A program made the translations under genes and the position numbers. The notes under the pieces are model-generated. The model was not told the DNA's origin. It made no database searches and worked only from the letters and a program-made list of their open reading frames with translations. DNA of 64,000 bases from Saccharofermentans sp. (GTDB taxonomy: Bacteria > Bacillota > Clostridia > Saccharofermentanales > Saccharofermentanaceae): NCBI GenBank assembly GCA_024403855.1, contig JAKSRC010000009.1, positions 1 through 64,000 on the forward strand. The letters are read 5' to 3'. Below, piece after piece: positions 34,677 through 43,653 of the stretch; the first letter of the stretch is position 1; the number at the start of each line of letters is the position of its first letter.

Positions 34677-35767
34677 CAGAAATTACCTCCTTCGATATTT
34701 TTTCCCTCATGGATAGCGACAATCTTGTCGAGAATTTCCTTCTGCATCGGGAGGTTACCACCGAGTCTGCCGTGGAAATATACAGGCTTCTTGCCACTAA
34801 CTGCGAGTTTAACATCTTCGATCATCTGACCGGCGTTAAGCTCAACGTCGAGGAATGCCTTTACGGAAGACATATTTGCAGCTTCTTCGATTGCCTTATA
34901 AGGGAAAGGCCAGAGAGTAATAGGTCTGATCATACCAACCTTGATACCAAGCTCAGCAGCCTGACGAATAACGTTTCTGCAAATTCTTGAACATGTGGAG
35001 AATGCAGTAATTACAATCTCAGCATCTTCCATATTGATTGCTTCATAACGAACTTCGTTAGCTTCAACGATCTGATACTTCTCCTGAAGCTCAAGGTTCT
35101 TTCTCTCAAGAACATCCGGATCGATGTAGATAGAAGTTACTGTGTGGTGGAAAGAATCACCCTTTCTACCGTTAGCAGCCCAAGGCTTCTCGATTGTCTC
35201 GATAGGCTCTTCATCGCGGAAAGCAACAGGCTCCATCATCTGGCCCAAAGTACCATCGCCCAAAATCATACAAGTCATTCTGTACTTATCAGCGAGGTTG
35301 AAAGCTTCAACAACGAGCTCATAGAGTTCCTGAACGGATGCAGGAGCGATAACGATATTTCTATAGTCACCGTGTCCGCCACCCTTTGTAGCCTGGAAAT
35401 AGTCACCCTGTGCAGGCTGAATACCACCAAGACCCGGGCCGGCTCTTACGATGTTAACTACAACTGCAGGAAGCTCAGCACCTGCAATATATGAAATACC
35501 TTCCTGCTTCAGGGAAATTCCCGGAGAGGATGAAGAAGTCATTGTTCTGAAGCCTGCAGTTGCAGCACCATAAACCATGTTGATAGCTGCTACTTCTGAC
35601 TCAGCCTGAACGAAGTTACCACCGACCTGTACCATCTTCTTTGCCATGTAGTGCATGACTTCAGTCTGAGGTGTAATAGGGTAACCGAAATAGTTGCGGC
35701 AACCAGCTCTGATCGCTGCTTCAGCGATTACTTCGTTGCCTTTCATCAATACTCTTTTCTGTGCCAT
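34676..35767 (-). CDS. vorB: 2-oxoacid:ferredoxin oxidoreductase, alpha subunit (VorB-like)
   Basis: The alpha subunit starts MAQKRVLMKGNEVIAEAAI and has GCRNYFGYPITPQTEV, the GISLKQEGISYIAGAELP region and a C-terminal transketolase-like domain. Such proteins in Clostridia are usually named 2-oxoisovalerate (or 2-oxoglutarate) oxidoreductase subunits; the precise substrate cannot be read from sequence. I chose the ATG at 35767 (GGGAGGGAG five bases upstream); the longer frame overlaps the ferredoxin gene. Confidence 0.92.
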   Translation of the reverse strand: MAQKRVLMKGNEVIAEAAIRAGCRNYFGYPITPQTEVMHYMAKKMVQVGGNFVQAESEVAAINMVYGAATAGFRTMTSSSSPGISLKQEGISYIAGAELPAVVVNIVRAGPGLGGIQPAQGDYFQATKGGGHGDYRNIVIAPASVQELYELVVEAFNLADKYRMTCMILGDGTLGQMMEPVAFRDEEPIETIEKPWAANGRKGDSFHHTVTSIYIDPDVLERKNLELQEKYQIVEANEVRYEAINMEDAEIVITAFSTCSRICRNVIRQAAELGIKVGMIRPITLWPFPYKAIEEAANMSSVKAFLDVELNAGQMIEDVKLAVSGKKPVYFHGRLGGNLPMQKEILDKIVAIHEGKNIEGGNF

Positions 35768-35783
35768 AAATACTCCCTCCCGA

Positions 35784-35999
35784 TTAGATACGCTCAACAG
35801 TAATTACTACATCCGGGCACTGCGTTGCACAGAAAGCACATCCGATGCATGCATCGGGATCAACGCATGCAGCGGGGTGATAACCCTTAGCGTTAAGCCT
35901 TGTCTTGTCAAGTTCGAGGATTTTCTTGGGGCATGCAACAACACAAAGTCCGCAACCCTTGCACAGATTCTCGTTAAAAGTTAATTTTCCTTTTGCCAC
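35784..35999 (-). CDS. 2-oxoacid:ferredoxin oxidoreductase, delta (ferredoxin) subunit
   Basis: The 71-residue protein has two [4Fe-4S] motifs, CKGCGLCVVACP and CIGCAFCATQCP, for electron transfer from the thiamine site. The start is GTG at 35999, preceded by GGAGGAGG; an in-frame ATG at 36035 has no such site. It leads the four-gene operon behind a strong promoter. Confidence 0.93.
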   Translation of the reverse strand: MAKGKLTFNENLCKGCGLCVVACPKKILELDKTRLNAKGYHPAACVDPDACIGCAFCATQCPDVVITVERI

Positions 36000-36048
36000 G
36001 ATGAACCTCCTCCATAAACACGTATAAATACGCATAAATATTCAAAGT

Positions 36049-36077
36049 ATTATAAACATTAAACGGGAGTGTTGCAA
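36049..36077 (-). promoter_or_regulatory. Promoter of the 2-oxoacid oxidoreductase operon
   Basis: TTGCAA (36077-36072) and TATAAT (36054-36049) are spaced 17 bases on the minus strand, about 50 bp upstream of the ferredoxin-subunit start. No terminator separates it from the flippase gene. Confidence 0.78.
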
Positions 36078-36097
36078 CAGTATTATTCTCTTGTCAG

Positions 36098-37414
36098 TTA
36101 GCCGAATTTTCGAAAGATTTCCCTAATAATTTCTTTGGAAAATCTCGGTATCAGCTTAAAGGACTGGAAATACAGTTTTGTAAATATCCGGGTATCCTTA
36201 AAAAACAGTGGAACAATAAGCACTTCATAAATATACGTAATGAAAGTTGCCAAAGCCGCTCCAATAATGCCAAATTTCCAAATAAACAGTATATCGAGGG
36301 CAATATCAAGGAACGCAGCGGTCACAGTAAAGATCTTATCGTATCTGTAAAAGCTTTCTCCCGTAATCCATATCGACCTTACATAGCCTGTCATGGCAAA
36401 AAGTGAAGCCCAGGAAAGGATTATAAGAGGAATCACCGCATCCATATATTCACTTCCATAAATGAAATGTATAAATACCCATCCAAGAACCGACATAAGG
36501 AAAGCAAAAATAATAGATATCAGGTTGGCTCCGGCCATAACGAGCGTAAAACGCTCAAGATATTCCTTTCCTGACAGCTTCCTTTTTTCAAGAACGACGG
36601 GCCTTGCCGAATCAATTAACGACATTGGAACGAACTGCCAGCATGTTGCAAGCATAACAGCTGCAGAATAAATGCCTACATGAGCAGAATCGGTCATTTT
36701 CTCCAGGATTATCTTATCCGCCTGCATGTATATGATTATGGACATACTGGAGATTATGCAATTGTAACTTATCTTAAGCAGCGCCTTAGCATCTGCCACA
36801 CTGAACTTCAGTTTTACGTCAGTTTTTCTGATAAACACCAAGGTAATAATCACTGCTGCAACAAGCGCCTGAATACTAATTGCAAGAGCAAACCACTCAA
36901 CAGACACCTTAAGATACAAAAGCACGATTCTAATAATGCTCGTGACAGTTATCGCACACACCATCGCTATGGAAACGAACTTCATCTTAAGCTTTATGCG
37001 GAACCAGTAAACAAGCACATCATACGTCTGGAAGATCATTCCAAGGCCCTGAAGCACGGCAACAGCAAACAGAACCTTATCTTCTGGATGAAGTAAAATA
37101 ATAACGGCGATAAATAAAGGATAGGATACAAATGAAGTAATAAGCCTCATAACAAGAGCTGAACCTAGATAATTTCCCTCTTTTTCCGGATTCCTTATAA
37201 TCTCGGATACGATAAGATTATCCAGACCAAGCCCTGCCAAAGTCGAAAATATCGAGATGACTGAAGCGCAGTAATTAATCTGACCATAATCAGACGGACC
37301 GAGATATCTGGCAATCAGAGCGACAACCGTAAGAGATGTCAGCATTGAATAAACATGCTGAATAATCATCCAGACGGAATTTGATAAAACTTTCTTTTTA
37401 GAACCGTCGCTCAT
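36098..37414 (-). CDS. Polysaccharide flippase (Wzx/MATE-like)
   Basis: The 438-residue protein has about twelve to fourteen membrane segments and the N-terminal family pattern SVWMIIQHVYSMLTSLTVVALIARYLGPSDYGQINY. It should flip lipid-linked repeat units across the membrane in the surface-glycan pathway encoded here. The basic C-terminus (FSKEIIREIFRKFG) is cytoplasmic. It is the last gene of the five-gene block that runs from the radical SAM gene. Confidence 0.9.
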   Translation of the reverse strand: MSDGSKKKVLSNSVWMIIQHVYSMLTSLTVVALIARYLGPSDYGQINYCASVISIFSTLAGLGLDNLIVSEIIRNPEKEGNYLGSALVMRLITSFVSYPLFIAVIILLHPEDKVLFAVAVLQGLGMIFQTYDVLVYWFRIKLKMKFVSIAMVCAITVTSIIRIVLLYLKVSVEWFALAISIQALVAAVIITLVFIRKTDVKLKFSVADAKALLKISYNCIISSMSIIIYMQADKIILEKMTDSAHVGIYSAAVMLATCWQFVPMSLIDSARPVVLEKRKLSGKEYLERFTLVMAGANLISIIFAFLMSVLGWVFIHFIYGSEYMDAVIPLIILSWASLFAMTGYVRSIWITGESFYRYDKIFTVTAAFLDIALDILFIWKFGIIGAALATFITYIYEVLIVPLFFKDTRIFTKLYFQSFKLIPRFSKEIIREIFRKFG

Positions 37415-37429
37415 ATGTTGCTTGAACCT

Positions 37430-38317
37430 TTACTTGATCAGAAGCAGATTGCACTGTTCATCATTATTCTCAGCTGCAACCTTATCTATCTCACTGATAT
37501 CTCTGAACTTATATTGTTCCCTTTCAGCTGATTCATAGCAGAGGAACTTTCCAAAGCATGATCTTATATCATTTAAGAACTCGTCATATTTGCCATTGTG
37601 CTTATAGAGTTTTGGATTAAACTCACAGAACACAGCAGAATCTGTATTTTTGAAGGTCTCAATACCGCCTCTGAACACTTCAGGCTCATGACCTTCGACA
37701 TCAATCCAGAACAAAAGCTGAGAATCCAGATCTATCCTGTTCCGGGTAATAAATGAATCAAGCGTTATAAGCGGAGCCTTATCACCTACAAAAGATGCTT
37801 CATCCTTCCCAAATACAAGGCTCTCCTCATCTGATCCTTCAATCTTACAGGTAGCCATATTAGCAGGATTAATCTCCATATACGCTTCGCCTATGGAATC
37901 AGATATACCGTACCTGAAGGTATTAATATTAGAAAAACCATTTATGGCACAGTTCGCATTAAGAAGATTGTAATTTGTGGTAACAGGCTCTATAGCATAA
38001 TACTTCGTATCAGAACCAAGTTTATTTCTGAAATAGATCACCGAAGTGCCAACGTTAGCACCGATATCGATTACCGTACCCGGATAACCGGAAATACTGC
38101 TGTAATAGCCAAGGATGAAGTCCATATCGTCGCCGGCCCATATTCTCTTTTTCTCAATCATATAGTCCACGATGGAGTGATCCGTATTCTTGAAAAAGAA
38201 CGAAAGACCTTCCGCTTCTACACTGATATATGGCATTACTTCTCTGGACAGAGCGACAAGCTTAAGATCAGGCAGTTTAAGCAGTGCTTTTTTACCGACT
38301 TTATTTACAAATCCCAT
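37430..38317 (-). CDS. FkbM-family methyltransferase
   Basis: The 295-residue protein shows the FkbM pattern: PGTVIDIGANVGTSVIYF (SAM-binding loop), YYAIEPVTTNYNLLNANCAING, ITLDSFI and LLFWIDVEGHEPEVFRGG. It probably O-methylates a sugar of the surface polysaccharide. It lies 15 bp before the flippase gene. Confidence 0.9.
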   Translation of the reverse strand: MGFVNKVGKKALLKLPDLKLVALSREVMPYISVEAEGLSFFFKNTDHSIVDYMIEKKRIWAGDDMDFILGYYSSISGYPGTVIDIGANVGTSVIYFRNKLGSDTKYYAIEPVTTNYNLLNANCAINGFSNINTFRYGISDSIGEAYMEINPANMATCKIEGSDEESLVFGKDEASFVGDKAPLITLDSFITRNRIDLDSQLLFWIDVEGHEPEVFRGGIETFKNTDSAVFCEFNPKLYKHNGKYDEFLNDIRSCFGKFLCYESAEREQYKFRDISEIDKVAAENNDEQCNLLLIK

Positions 38318-38373
38318 ATTTATTCCTTACAACTTATTTCAGATAATACCGAACTATCGGATTATAACATGCC

Positions 38374-39315
38374 TCATTTCCTGGTACAGCAGAACACCTT
38401 ATTAGTGTCATAATCAGCTGGACCGGTTACCGGTAAGATCTTAGCCGGCATATTGTCTGTGTCCATCACTTCGACCTCAAATCCGGCATCTTCAAGCATC
38501 TTTTTGCTGTCATTTCCGAAAAGCCTGATGTGGTCATTCTGTCCGAAAAGCTTCAGTCTGTCTTGAGCCGAAGCATCTTTATCCTCACGCATATGCGCAA
38601 GAGCATCGTCGATTGGAAAACTTATTACAAGTATCCCACCCTTTCGAAGTACACGATGCATTTCGGAAAGTGCAGTAACATGATCCAGAACATGCTCAAG
38701 AACATGATTGCAGAAGATTATATCCTCCGACTCTGAAGGCAGATCCAAAGCAGTAATGTCGAGTTTCAGTTCTGCACGTTTGTCATAAAGATCTGCAGTT
38801 TTTACATGGATACCATGTTGCTTAAACCAAAGCATCATTGACAGTTCCGGCGCAAAATACAGTATTTTTGAATTCTTCAACAGCTCGATATTTTCTTCCG
38901 CCCATGTGGCGATTATCCTGTGACGGGGCGCAGAACGACAAAAATCACATATAACATCCTGTCTTGCTCTGGTGAACACATCAGGATTAAATCGCTCTTT
39001 ATCCTCATAGAATCTCTCATCCTTGAAGCTATCAAAGGATTTGCCGCAGCATGGACAATAGACTTCACCTGATGTATTTCTGAACAGTAAGCGAGATACA
39101 AAAGAATAATATCCGAAGTAAAAGCCGGTATATCGCAACAGGCACGAAAACAATATAACAGCACCAAATGCTGCGATTGCTGAGGAGGCCAAAGATATAA
39201 CTATTCCCAGATTCAAAGCGAATCTTAAAATACAAAATGTGCCTGCGAATACGGCAACAAACAATAAGGCCTTTAAAGCAATATTGAACAAAGCATTTCT
39301 GTCATACTTTCTCAT
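38374..39315 (-). CDS. Membrane-anchored SAM methyltransferase with zinc-ribbon segment
   Basis: The protein starts with two predicted membrane helices (residues about 10-55), then a cysteine pair segment (CPCCGKSF ... CDFCRSAPRHR) likely to bind zinc, then a class I methyltransferase domain (ILYFAPELSMM, CNHVLEHVLDHVTALSEMHRVLRKGG). The CNHVLEHV and KGG motifs mark the UbiE/methyltransf_11 family. I chose the ATG at 39315, overlapping the stop of the upstream glycosyltransferase by 14 bp. The substrate is probably a lipid-linked or nascent glycan, by context only. Confidence 0.82.
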   Translation of the reverse strand: MRKYDRNALFNIALKALLFVAVFAGTFCILRFALNLGIVISLASSAIAAFGAVILFSCLLRYTGFYFGYYSFVSRLLFRNTSGEVYCPCCGKSFDSFKDERFYEDKERFNPDVFTRARQDVICDFCRSAPRHRIIATWAEENIELLKNSKILYFAPELSMMLWFKQHGIHVKTADLYDKRAELKLDITALDLPSESEDIIFCNHVLEHVLDHVTALSEMHRVLRKGGILVISFPIDDALAHMREDKDASAQDRLKLFGQNDHIRLFGNDSKKMLEDAGFEVEVMDTDNMPAKILPVTGPADYDTNKVFCCTRK

Positions 39316-40285
39316 TACCTGATATTCCCCTTCCCTTAAGCATTGCAAAATATAGATGTGGCATAACTGCTAGTCCTATAAGTTTCAATTTAAGAATAAT
39401 CGGAACTTTTGAGATCAGAATTGTCCCTGCGTGCTTCAAGGCAAGTTTTCTGAAATTCCACAGCTCCTTACTTTTACCTGCTGAATTAACCTCACTCATA
39501 AGCCAGAGCGAATTCTCAGTCTCCCTTAGGGTAAGCATTTTCAAAACAGTTTTATTGCCGTTAAGGTCTTCCCTCTGTTTATCAAAGACCTTAAAGTAGT
39601 CTGGATAAATCTCTGATAATCGCAGATGCATGGTCGACTCTTCGTGTTGTCTATACACATAAAGTGGCGAACTAAAGCTTAACACAGACCGCGCATTCAA
39701 ACAGCATTCAAACACATAATACGCATCTTCATAAACTCTGAGTCCACTAACAAATCTCACATTCAAAAAAGATTCGCGTCTGTAAAGCTTGGCCCAAGCA
39801 CTTACCCTGATATCGCCTGTCGCACCGCGAAAAAAAGCCATCATGATATCATCTTTTCCCTGATACAATGCATCCACAGCATCAGTATCCTCAGTCTTTT
39901 TATCACCAATCAGATAACAAAAAGAGCATTGCACAATATCAGCTTGTGTCTTTTCAGCTTGATCATATAGTTTCTTAAGACAGTCTCGTTCAAATATATC
40001 GTCAGCATCACCGAAAATTAAATATTTTCCCTTGGCTATATCCAGGCATGCATTTCTGGATTCTGACACCCCGTTATTAGCAGTATGTAGTACTTTTATC
40101 CTGTCATCTTTTGAAGCATATCCGTCACAGATTTTTCCAGTAGCATCAGTAGAGCCGTCATCTGCCACAATCAATTCCCAGGAAGTAAATTCCTGGTCGA
40201 TCACACTGTCCAGACAACCAGCCAGATAGCTTTCCGCATTATATGCCGGAATAATCACAGATATCTCAGGAGTTTTAGTCAGCAT
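39302..40285 (-). CDS. Family 2 glycosyltransferase
   Basis: The 327-residue protein has a GT-A fold: ISVIIPAYNAESYLAGCLDSV, the Asp pair ELIVADDGSTDATG, and the DxD motif in YLIFGDADDIFE. A hydrophobic C-terminal segment may attach it to the membrane. It overlaps the radical SAM gene's stop by 11 bp. Confidence 0.92.
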   Translation of the reverse strand: MLTKTPEISVIIPAYNAESYLAGCLDSVIDQEFTSWELIVADDGSTDATGKICDGYASKDDRIKVLHTANNGVSESRNACLDIAKGKYLIFGDADDIFERDCLKKLYDQAEKTQADIVQCSFCYLIGDKKTEDTDAVDALYQGKDDIMMAFFRGATGDIRVSAWAKLYRRESFLNVRFVSGLRVYEDAYYVFECCLNARSVLSFSSPLYVYRQHEESTMHLRLSEIYPDYFKVFDKQREDLNGNKTVLKMLTLRETENSLWLMSEVNSAGKSKELWNFRKLALKHAGTILISKVPIILKLKLIGLAVMPHLYFAMLKGRGISGNEKV

Positions 40286-41174
40286 TTATCGGCCTTTCAG
40301 TCTGAATAGCTCTCGGCACTTTTTTCCAGTCATCACATCCGCAATAACTGCAAGAAGAAATGCGTTTTTTTCTGTCAACAAGATCAGAAATGGCATCGTG
40401 AAGTTTATCAGAATCCTTAAATTCAGGACTCAGTATATCGACTACCTCAGAACTATCTTCAGGAACAAGCCCTAAACGAATAGCGTGAGCCTGTCTCGGA
40501 CATACGTAAAGCTTTCCTCTAAATAAAGACGCACATTGTCTTCTTGAGTAGCAACCGTCAAATCTGTGCTGAGTTTTTGATTCCTTTTCGTTACGGAGCT
40601 TCATTCCACCGAAATCCCACCAGAAATCATTTTCGACGATTTCATAAGCAATGCCCTTATCTTCGCATAGTTTTGAAAACTCGTTCAATCTTGAAGATAA
40701 CTCACCGTAGTTACTGAAAACAATCTTGAGCTTAGGAGTATCCTTTATAGCTTTTAAGCAATCTTCTGAAGGCATAATTGTTCCGTTCGTAATGATCTGC
40801 GCTTCTGCAAAAGCATCCGAATGATCCTTTAAGTACTCGAGCACCTTTATTAATGTGCTCTGACAAACAAATGGTTCTCCACCAAGGATCTTTAATATGT
40901 TCACCTTCATTGAAGAGAATATCCTGCCAAGAGACGAGATTACCTCTTCCGCATCAAGATTTTCCGGATGATGGTAATACTGCATGAGATTAGAGCAATT
41001 TCTGCATTTCAACGTACAGCACTCTGTTATAACAACATCAAGATAAACTAATGTATCCGGATACTTTTTACGGCGGGCATAGTTATACAAACCCGTTTTA
41101 GAAATGAGCGGCCAGAGGTGAAATGTTCTCGCCACACCGGCGACAAAATGACGTAATCCGTTATGTGCTGACAT
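40275..41174 (-). CDS. Radical SAM protein in the surface-glycan locus
   Basis: The 299-residue protein has the cluster motif CTLKCRNC (CxxxCxxC), the SAM-binding segment ILGGEPFV and a later run of cysteines (CYSRRQC, YVCPRQA, CSYCGCDDW) that may hold a further iron-sulfur cluster, as in SPASM/twitch proteins. The reaction is unknown. Its place among glycosyltransferases suggests modification of a sugar or a glycan-linked molecule. It starts 30 bp from the divergent glycosyltransferase gene. Confidence 0.87.
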   Translation of the reverse strand: MSAHNGLRHFVAGVARTFHLWPLISKTGLYNYARRKKYPDTLVYLDVVITECCTLKCRNCSNLMQYYHHPENLDAEEVISSLGRIFSSMKVNILKILGGEPFVCQSTLIKVLEYLKDHSDAFAEAQIITNGTIMPSEDCLKAIKDTPKLKIVFSNYGELSSRLNEFSKLCEDKGIAYEIVENDFWWDFGGMKLRNEKESKTQHRFDGCYSRRQCASLFRGKLYVCPRQAHAIRLGLVPEDSSEVVDILSPEFKDSDKLHDAISDLVDRKKRISSCSYCGCDDWKKVPRAIQTERPINAD

Positions 41175-41198
41175 ATGTTTATTTTACCATGATATAAT
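41168..41198 (+). promoter_or_regulatory. Promoter of the plus-strand glycosyltransferase, possibly leaderless
   Basis: CTGACA (41168-41173) and a perfect TATAAT (41193-41198) are 19 bases apart. Only six bases separate the -10 box from the ATG, and there is no ribosome binding site, so the transcript may start at the start codon. Confidence 0.55.
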
Positions 41199-41204
41199 GT
41201 TTAT

Positions 41205-42179
41205 ATGCGTGTCTCACTTATTGTTCCGGTTTATAACGTAAGCAATTATCTCCCTCGATTGATGGAGACTGTTTTATCCCAGACGCACCATGATCTTGAG
41301 ATCATACTGGTTAATGACGGTTCCACAGATGGTTCCGGTATGATATGCGATGAATATGAAACTAAGGATTCCCGGATAAAGGTTATTCATAAATCCAACA
41401 GCGGTGTTTCTGACGCAAGAAATGCCGGTATTGAATACGCTTCTGGAGAATACCTTGTTTTCGCTGACGGAGATGATTACCTCGCCTGCGACTATGTTGA
41501 ATACCTGCTGAATCTGTGCTTAGAAAACAATTCTGATATGTCATGCTGTGCATGGACAATAGATAATAACGGCGAACACAGTAAATGCAGTTACAGGAAA
41601 TCTGAACCCGGGATTTATAACGGCAATAAAGACGCTATGCGCGCTATGCTTACGACACGTCTCCTTTCTTCTTCCGTTTGGGGAAAGATGTTTAAGAGAA
41701 AAGTTTTCGACAATGTAAGATTTCCTGAAGGAAGCAATTACTATGAAGATGATGCAACAATGTACAGACTTGTTGCCAACGCAGATTCGGTTGCAATCGG
41801 AGGAGAATCTAAGTATTTCTATACCTTAAGAGATGACAGCCTGATTCACCGAACATTCAACGAAAATAATCTTAAAATGATCGAAATCTTTGAGAAACGC
41901 TGTGCATTCATCGAGAACAAATATCCGGAACTCTCGGTATATGCCAGATCCGATATCCTGATGGCAGTAAACCACTGCATTATTAAGATGTGTGACGAAA
42001 AGCTTTTTACTCACCCTTGCATCAAAGAGTTAAAAGTCTACTACAAGCGATATGAAAAAGATTTCTTGAAAGGTATAAGCTATTTCCCTTCCAAATTGTT
42101 TTCCATAGTTGCATTCATCAGCATTCCGCTTGCAATGAGGCTGTACTGCTTATCAGGAAAACACACCAGGATCAATTGA
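41205..42179 (+). CDS. Family 2 glycosyltransferase
   Basis: The 324-residue protein has the GT-A pattern VSLIVPVYNVSNYLPRLMETV, EIILVNDGSTDGSG and DxD in YLVFADGDDYL. The C-terminal end contains a hydrophobic stretch (LFSIVAFISIPLAMRLY). It is the only plus-strand gene of the glycan locus and lies convergent to glmM. It has a good -10 box but no visible ribosome binding site. Confidence 0.92.
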   Translation: MRVSLIVPVYNVSNYLPRLMETVLSQTHHDLEIILVNDGSTDGSGMICDEYETKDSRIKVIHKSNSGVSDARNAGIEYASGEYLVFADGDDYLACDYVEYLLNLCLENNSDMSCCAWTIDNNGEHSKCSYRKSEPGIYNGNKDAMRAMLTTRLLSSSVWGKMFKRKVFDNVRFPEGSNYYEDDATMYRLVANADSVAIGGESKYFYTLRDDSLIHRTFNENNLKMIEIFEKRCAFIENKYPELSVYARSDILMAVNHCIIKMCDEKLFTHPCIKELKVYYKRYEKDFLKGISYFPSKLFSIVAFISIPLAMRLYCLSGKHTRIN

Positions 42180-42183
42180 AACT

Positions 42184-42214
42184 AAAAAAGAGCCACCTCT
42201 TACTGAGATGGCTC
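42184..42214 (-). terminator. Terminator after glmM
   Basis: The 10-bp stem GAGCCATCTC / GAGGTGGCTC (one G-U pair) is followed on the minus strand by TTTTTT. It also closes the convergent gap to the glycosyltransferase. Confidence 0.88.
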
Positions 42215-42240
42215 CGATAATTTCAGAAACTGTAAATACT

Positions 42241-43596
42241 TTATTCCGCTGCAAGACCCTGTTCTTTGATTATTGCGATGAGCTTATCTACATTCTCTTC
42301 GCAAATCTCATCGGTCTGTGCCTCGACCATAACACGAATCTTCGGCTCTGTACCGGAAGCTCTAAGAAGCATTCTTCCGTTACCATTAAGTGCCTTGTTA
42401 ACATCTTCAACAGCCTTAAGGACAACAGGATTGTTCTGAGCTTCAGCCTTATCCTTAACTACAACGTTCTTGAGACACTGAGGATATTTCTTCATCTCAC
42501 CTGCAAGCATTGACAAAGGAAGCTTCTTCTCGAGCATTGTCATAAGGATCATAAGTGATGTAAGGATACCGTCACCTGTTGTTGCATACTTTGAGAAAAT
42601 AATATGGCCGGACTGTTCTCCACCGATAACAAAGCCATTAGCCATCATATTCTCTGCAACATACTTATCACCTACATTGGTCTTCTCGGTTCTGATACCG
42701 ATTGCTTCACAAGCCTTATAAAGACCCATATTGCTCATGATCGTAGTAACGATTGTATTGCCGTCGAGCTTGCCAATCTCCTTAAGATACTTACCGCAAA
42801 TATAAAGGATCTGATCGCCGTCAATCTCGTTGCCGAGTTCATCAACAGCAAGACATCTGTCAGCATCACCATCATATGCAAATCCTACATTAAGACCATT
42901 ATCAAGAACGAACTTCTTGAGGGTGTCCATATGTGTTGAACCGCAGTTTGTGTTGATGTTAAGGCCATCAGGTGCGTTGTTGATGATATAGACCTTAGCG
43001 CCCAATGCCTCGAAAACAGACCTTGCAATGTTCCATGAAGCGCCGTTAGCGCAATCAAGACCTACCTTCATTCCGTTGAATGCTCTTGTAGGGATCGTCA
43101 TAAGGAAACCGATATATCTGTTTCTGCCTGCTGCATAATCTACGACATTACCGATCGCCTCGCGCTCAGCTAAAGGAATTTCTCCAACTTCTCCGTCAAT
43201 GTATGCTTCAATCTTCTCTTCAATCTCCGGTTCAATCTTCTGACCATTGGCACGCATAATCTTGATGCCGTTGTCATAGAAAGGATTATGGGAAGCGGAA
43301 ATCATAATTCCGCAGTCAAAACCATCTGTTCTGCAGCAATAAGAAACTGAAGGAGTTGTTGTTACATGCAAAAGATATGCGTCAGAACCAGAAGATGTGA
43401 TGCCGGCAGTAAGTGCTGCCTCAAGCATATAAGAACTTCTTCTCGTATCCTTACCGATAACGATCTTTGCTCTCTTATCATCGTGCTGCTGTCCATAATA
43501 CCAACCGATGTATCTGCCTACCTGAAATGCTTTCTGTGCGGTGAGTGCTTTATTGGCTTCGCCTCTGAAGCCATCAGTACCGAAATACTTGCCCAT
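42241..43596 (-). CDS. glmM: Phosphoglucosamine mutase
   Basis: GlmM converts glucosamine-6-phosphate to glucosamine-1-phosphate for UDP-GlcNAc. The 451-residue protein starts KYFGTDGFRGEAN and has the phosphoserine loop ISASHNPFYDNGIKI, the metal loop DGDADRC, the sugar loop GGEQSGH and the phosphate loop RASGTEPKIRVM. Length is normal. It lies directly behind the O-antigen ligase gene, an unusual site that ties it to surface-glycan precursor supply. Confidence 0.96.
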   Translation of the reverse strand: MGKYFGTDGFRGEANKALTAQKAFQVGRYIGWYYGQQHDDKRAKIVIGKDTRRSSYMLEAALTAGITSSGSDAYLLHVTTTPSVSYCCRTDGFDCGIMISASHNPFYDNGIKIMRANGQKIEPEIEEKIEAYIDGEVGEIPLAEREAIGNVVDYAAGRNRYIGFLMTIPTRAFNGMKVGLDCANGASWNIARSVFEALGAKVYIINNAPDGLNINTNCGSTHMDTLKKFVLDNGLNVGFAYDGDADRCLAVDELGNEIDGDQILYICGKYLKEIGKLDGNTIVTTIMSNMGLYKACEAIGIRTEKTNVGDKYVAENMMANGFVIGGEQSGHIIFSKYATTGDGILTSLMILMTMLEKKLPLSMLAGEMKKYPQCLKNVVVKDKAEAQNNPVVLKAVEDVNKALNGNGRMLLRASGTEPKIRVMVEAQTDEICEENVDKLIAIIKEQGLAAE

Positions 43597-43653
43597 TTTT
43601 AACCGCCTTTCTTTTATTTTTCACTAACGAATTTTAACACAAAACATCAAAAA

